14,377 nt of DNA, from NCBI GenBank assembly GCA_937934705.1, contig CALGYY010000281.1, forward strand, positions 1 to 14,377, read 5' to 3'. The position numbers were made by a program, and so were the translations under genes. The stretch is from an uncultured Bacteroidota bacterium (GTDB lineage: Bacteria > Bacteroidota > Bacteroidia > Bacteroidales > CAIWKO01). Every line of letters starts with the position of its first letter. The first letter of the stretch is position 1. Positions 13,905-14,377 of the stretch are shown in pieces. Under the pieces are notes generated by a model that was not told the origin of the DNA, ran no database searches, and worked only from the letters and a program-made list of their open reading frames with translations.

Positions 13905-14377
13905 ATGCCACTCACAGAAAACGATCAGCGATTATTGGAATTGTTCAGGAACCCGCTCACCCGGGAGTACGGTTTCTCCCTGATCGTGAAGGAATTCCAG
14001 CAGCCAGTTTACTGGATGATCAGGCGAATGGTGCTGAACCACGATGATGCCAATGATCTGACGCAGGATACCTTCGTCAGCGTTTGGCTGAATCTTGACC
14101 GCTTCAGGGGTGAATCCAAACTCTTCACCTGGATTTACAGGATCGCCTGGCATGAATGCCTGGCCTTTCTTGAAAAGAAAAAGAAGCAGGCCAAAGTTCC
14201 GTTTGACGATGTGGCGTACAAGCTGGCCAATGAGCTTGAAGAAGATCCCTATTTCAGGGGCGATGAGATACAGAGGAGGCTGCAAACGGCCATTCAGAGC
14301 CTGCCCCCGCAGCAAAGGATTATTTTTACCATGCGCTATTACGATAACCTGAAATATGAAGATATGTCCCGTATATT
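13905..14377 (+). CDS. ECF-type RNA polymerase sigma factor (partial, 3' end missing)
   Basis: The frame from the ATG at 13905 is open to the window edge and gives 157 residues, with the end cut off. Sigma region 2 is clear at about 25-90 (DANDLTQDTFVSVW, then FRGESKLFTWIYRIA), and region 4 begins near 126 (LQTAIQSLPPQQRIIF, then YYDNLKYEDMSRI). The short form, without regions 1 and 3, points to an extracytoplasmic-function sigma factor, which directs RNA polymerase to a stress or envelope regulon. It starts 9 bases after the radical SAM gene. Many such genes are followed by an anti-sigma gene, which would lie beyond this window. Confidence 0.92.
   Translation, partial: MPLTENDQRLLELFRNPLTREYGFSLIVKEFQQPVYWMIRRMVLNHDDANDLTQDTFVSVWLNLDRFRGESKLFTWIYRIAWHECLAFLEKKKKQAKVPFDDVAYKLANELEEDPYFRGDEIQRRLQTAIQSLPPQQRIIFTMRYYDNLKYEDMSRI

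Noticed and set aside
13932..14315. Minus-strand open frame of 127 codons near the window end
   Set aside because: It lies opposite the sigma-factor gene, whose regions 2 and 4 are clear on the plus strand.
1..14377. CRISPR array, insertion sequence, prophage or known defence system
   Set aside because: I saw no regularly spaced repeats, transposase, integrase or terminal inverted repeats, and no defence-system domains. The VWA and sigma-factor genes alone do not make one.

Overview
The window looks like chromosomal DNA of a member of the Bacteroidota, probably Bacteroidales or a nearby lineage. The main evidence is a PorQ homologue next to a secreted protein with a type IX secretion (T9SS) C-terminal sorting domain. 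Upstream boxes also fit the Bacteroidota pattern TAnnTTTG, ribosome binding sites are weak or absent, and transketolase is split into two genes. I see no mobile element, CRISPR array, tRNA or rRNA, and no gap without genes longer than about 170 bases. Apart from one divergent YchF and a few unknown proteins, this is mostly housekeeping sequence.

Layout. Bases 1-226 hold the possible last codons of an upstream gene and a strong hairpin. They are followed by a small unknown gene (227-622, +). It converges, with overlapping stop codons, on a secreted endonuclease I with a T9SS tail (619-1710, -). A divergent promoter region separates that gene from porQ (1834-2904, +). porQ converges, with a 2-base gap, on a seven-gene minus-strand run. 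In transcription order the run is sucD (9387-8515), transketolase N-terminal subunit (8492-7647), exported von Willebrand A (VWA) protein (about 7636-6254), transketolase C-terminal subunit (6216-5260), exported unknown protein (5249-4752), exported nitroreductase-like protein (4740-4090) and a DUF2007-Usp-Usp stress protein (4028-2907). Gaps in the first six genes are 10-40 bases, so they probably form one operon. The stress gene may have its own promoter.

Divergent from sucD are a DUF2207-type membrane protein with a poly-glycine tail (9464-11359, +) and a TPR lipoprotein (11405-11812, +). These converge, 3 bases apart, on a YchF-family ATPase (12913-11816, -). Divergent from ychF is a two-gene unit: a radical SAM protein (13020-13895, +) and an ECF-type sigma factor (13905 to the window end, +), which is cut by the window edge.

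The best leads are these. The YchF-family protein keeps the ATP-type NxxE motif and the TGS domain, but has a rewritten P-loop and switch I and lacks the Cys at position 35 found in E. coli YchF. An exported VWA protein is encoded between the two halves of transketolase. The radical SAM protein has CX4CX2C cysteine spacing and sits directly before a sigma factor. I found no convincing wholly new multi-gene system.
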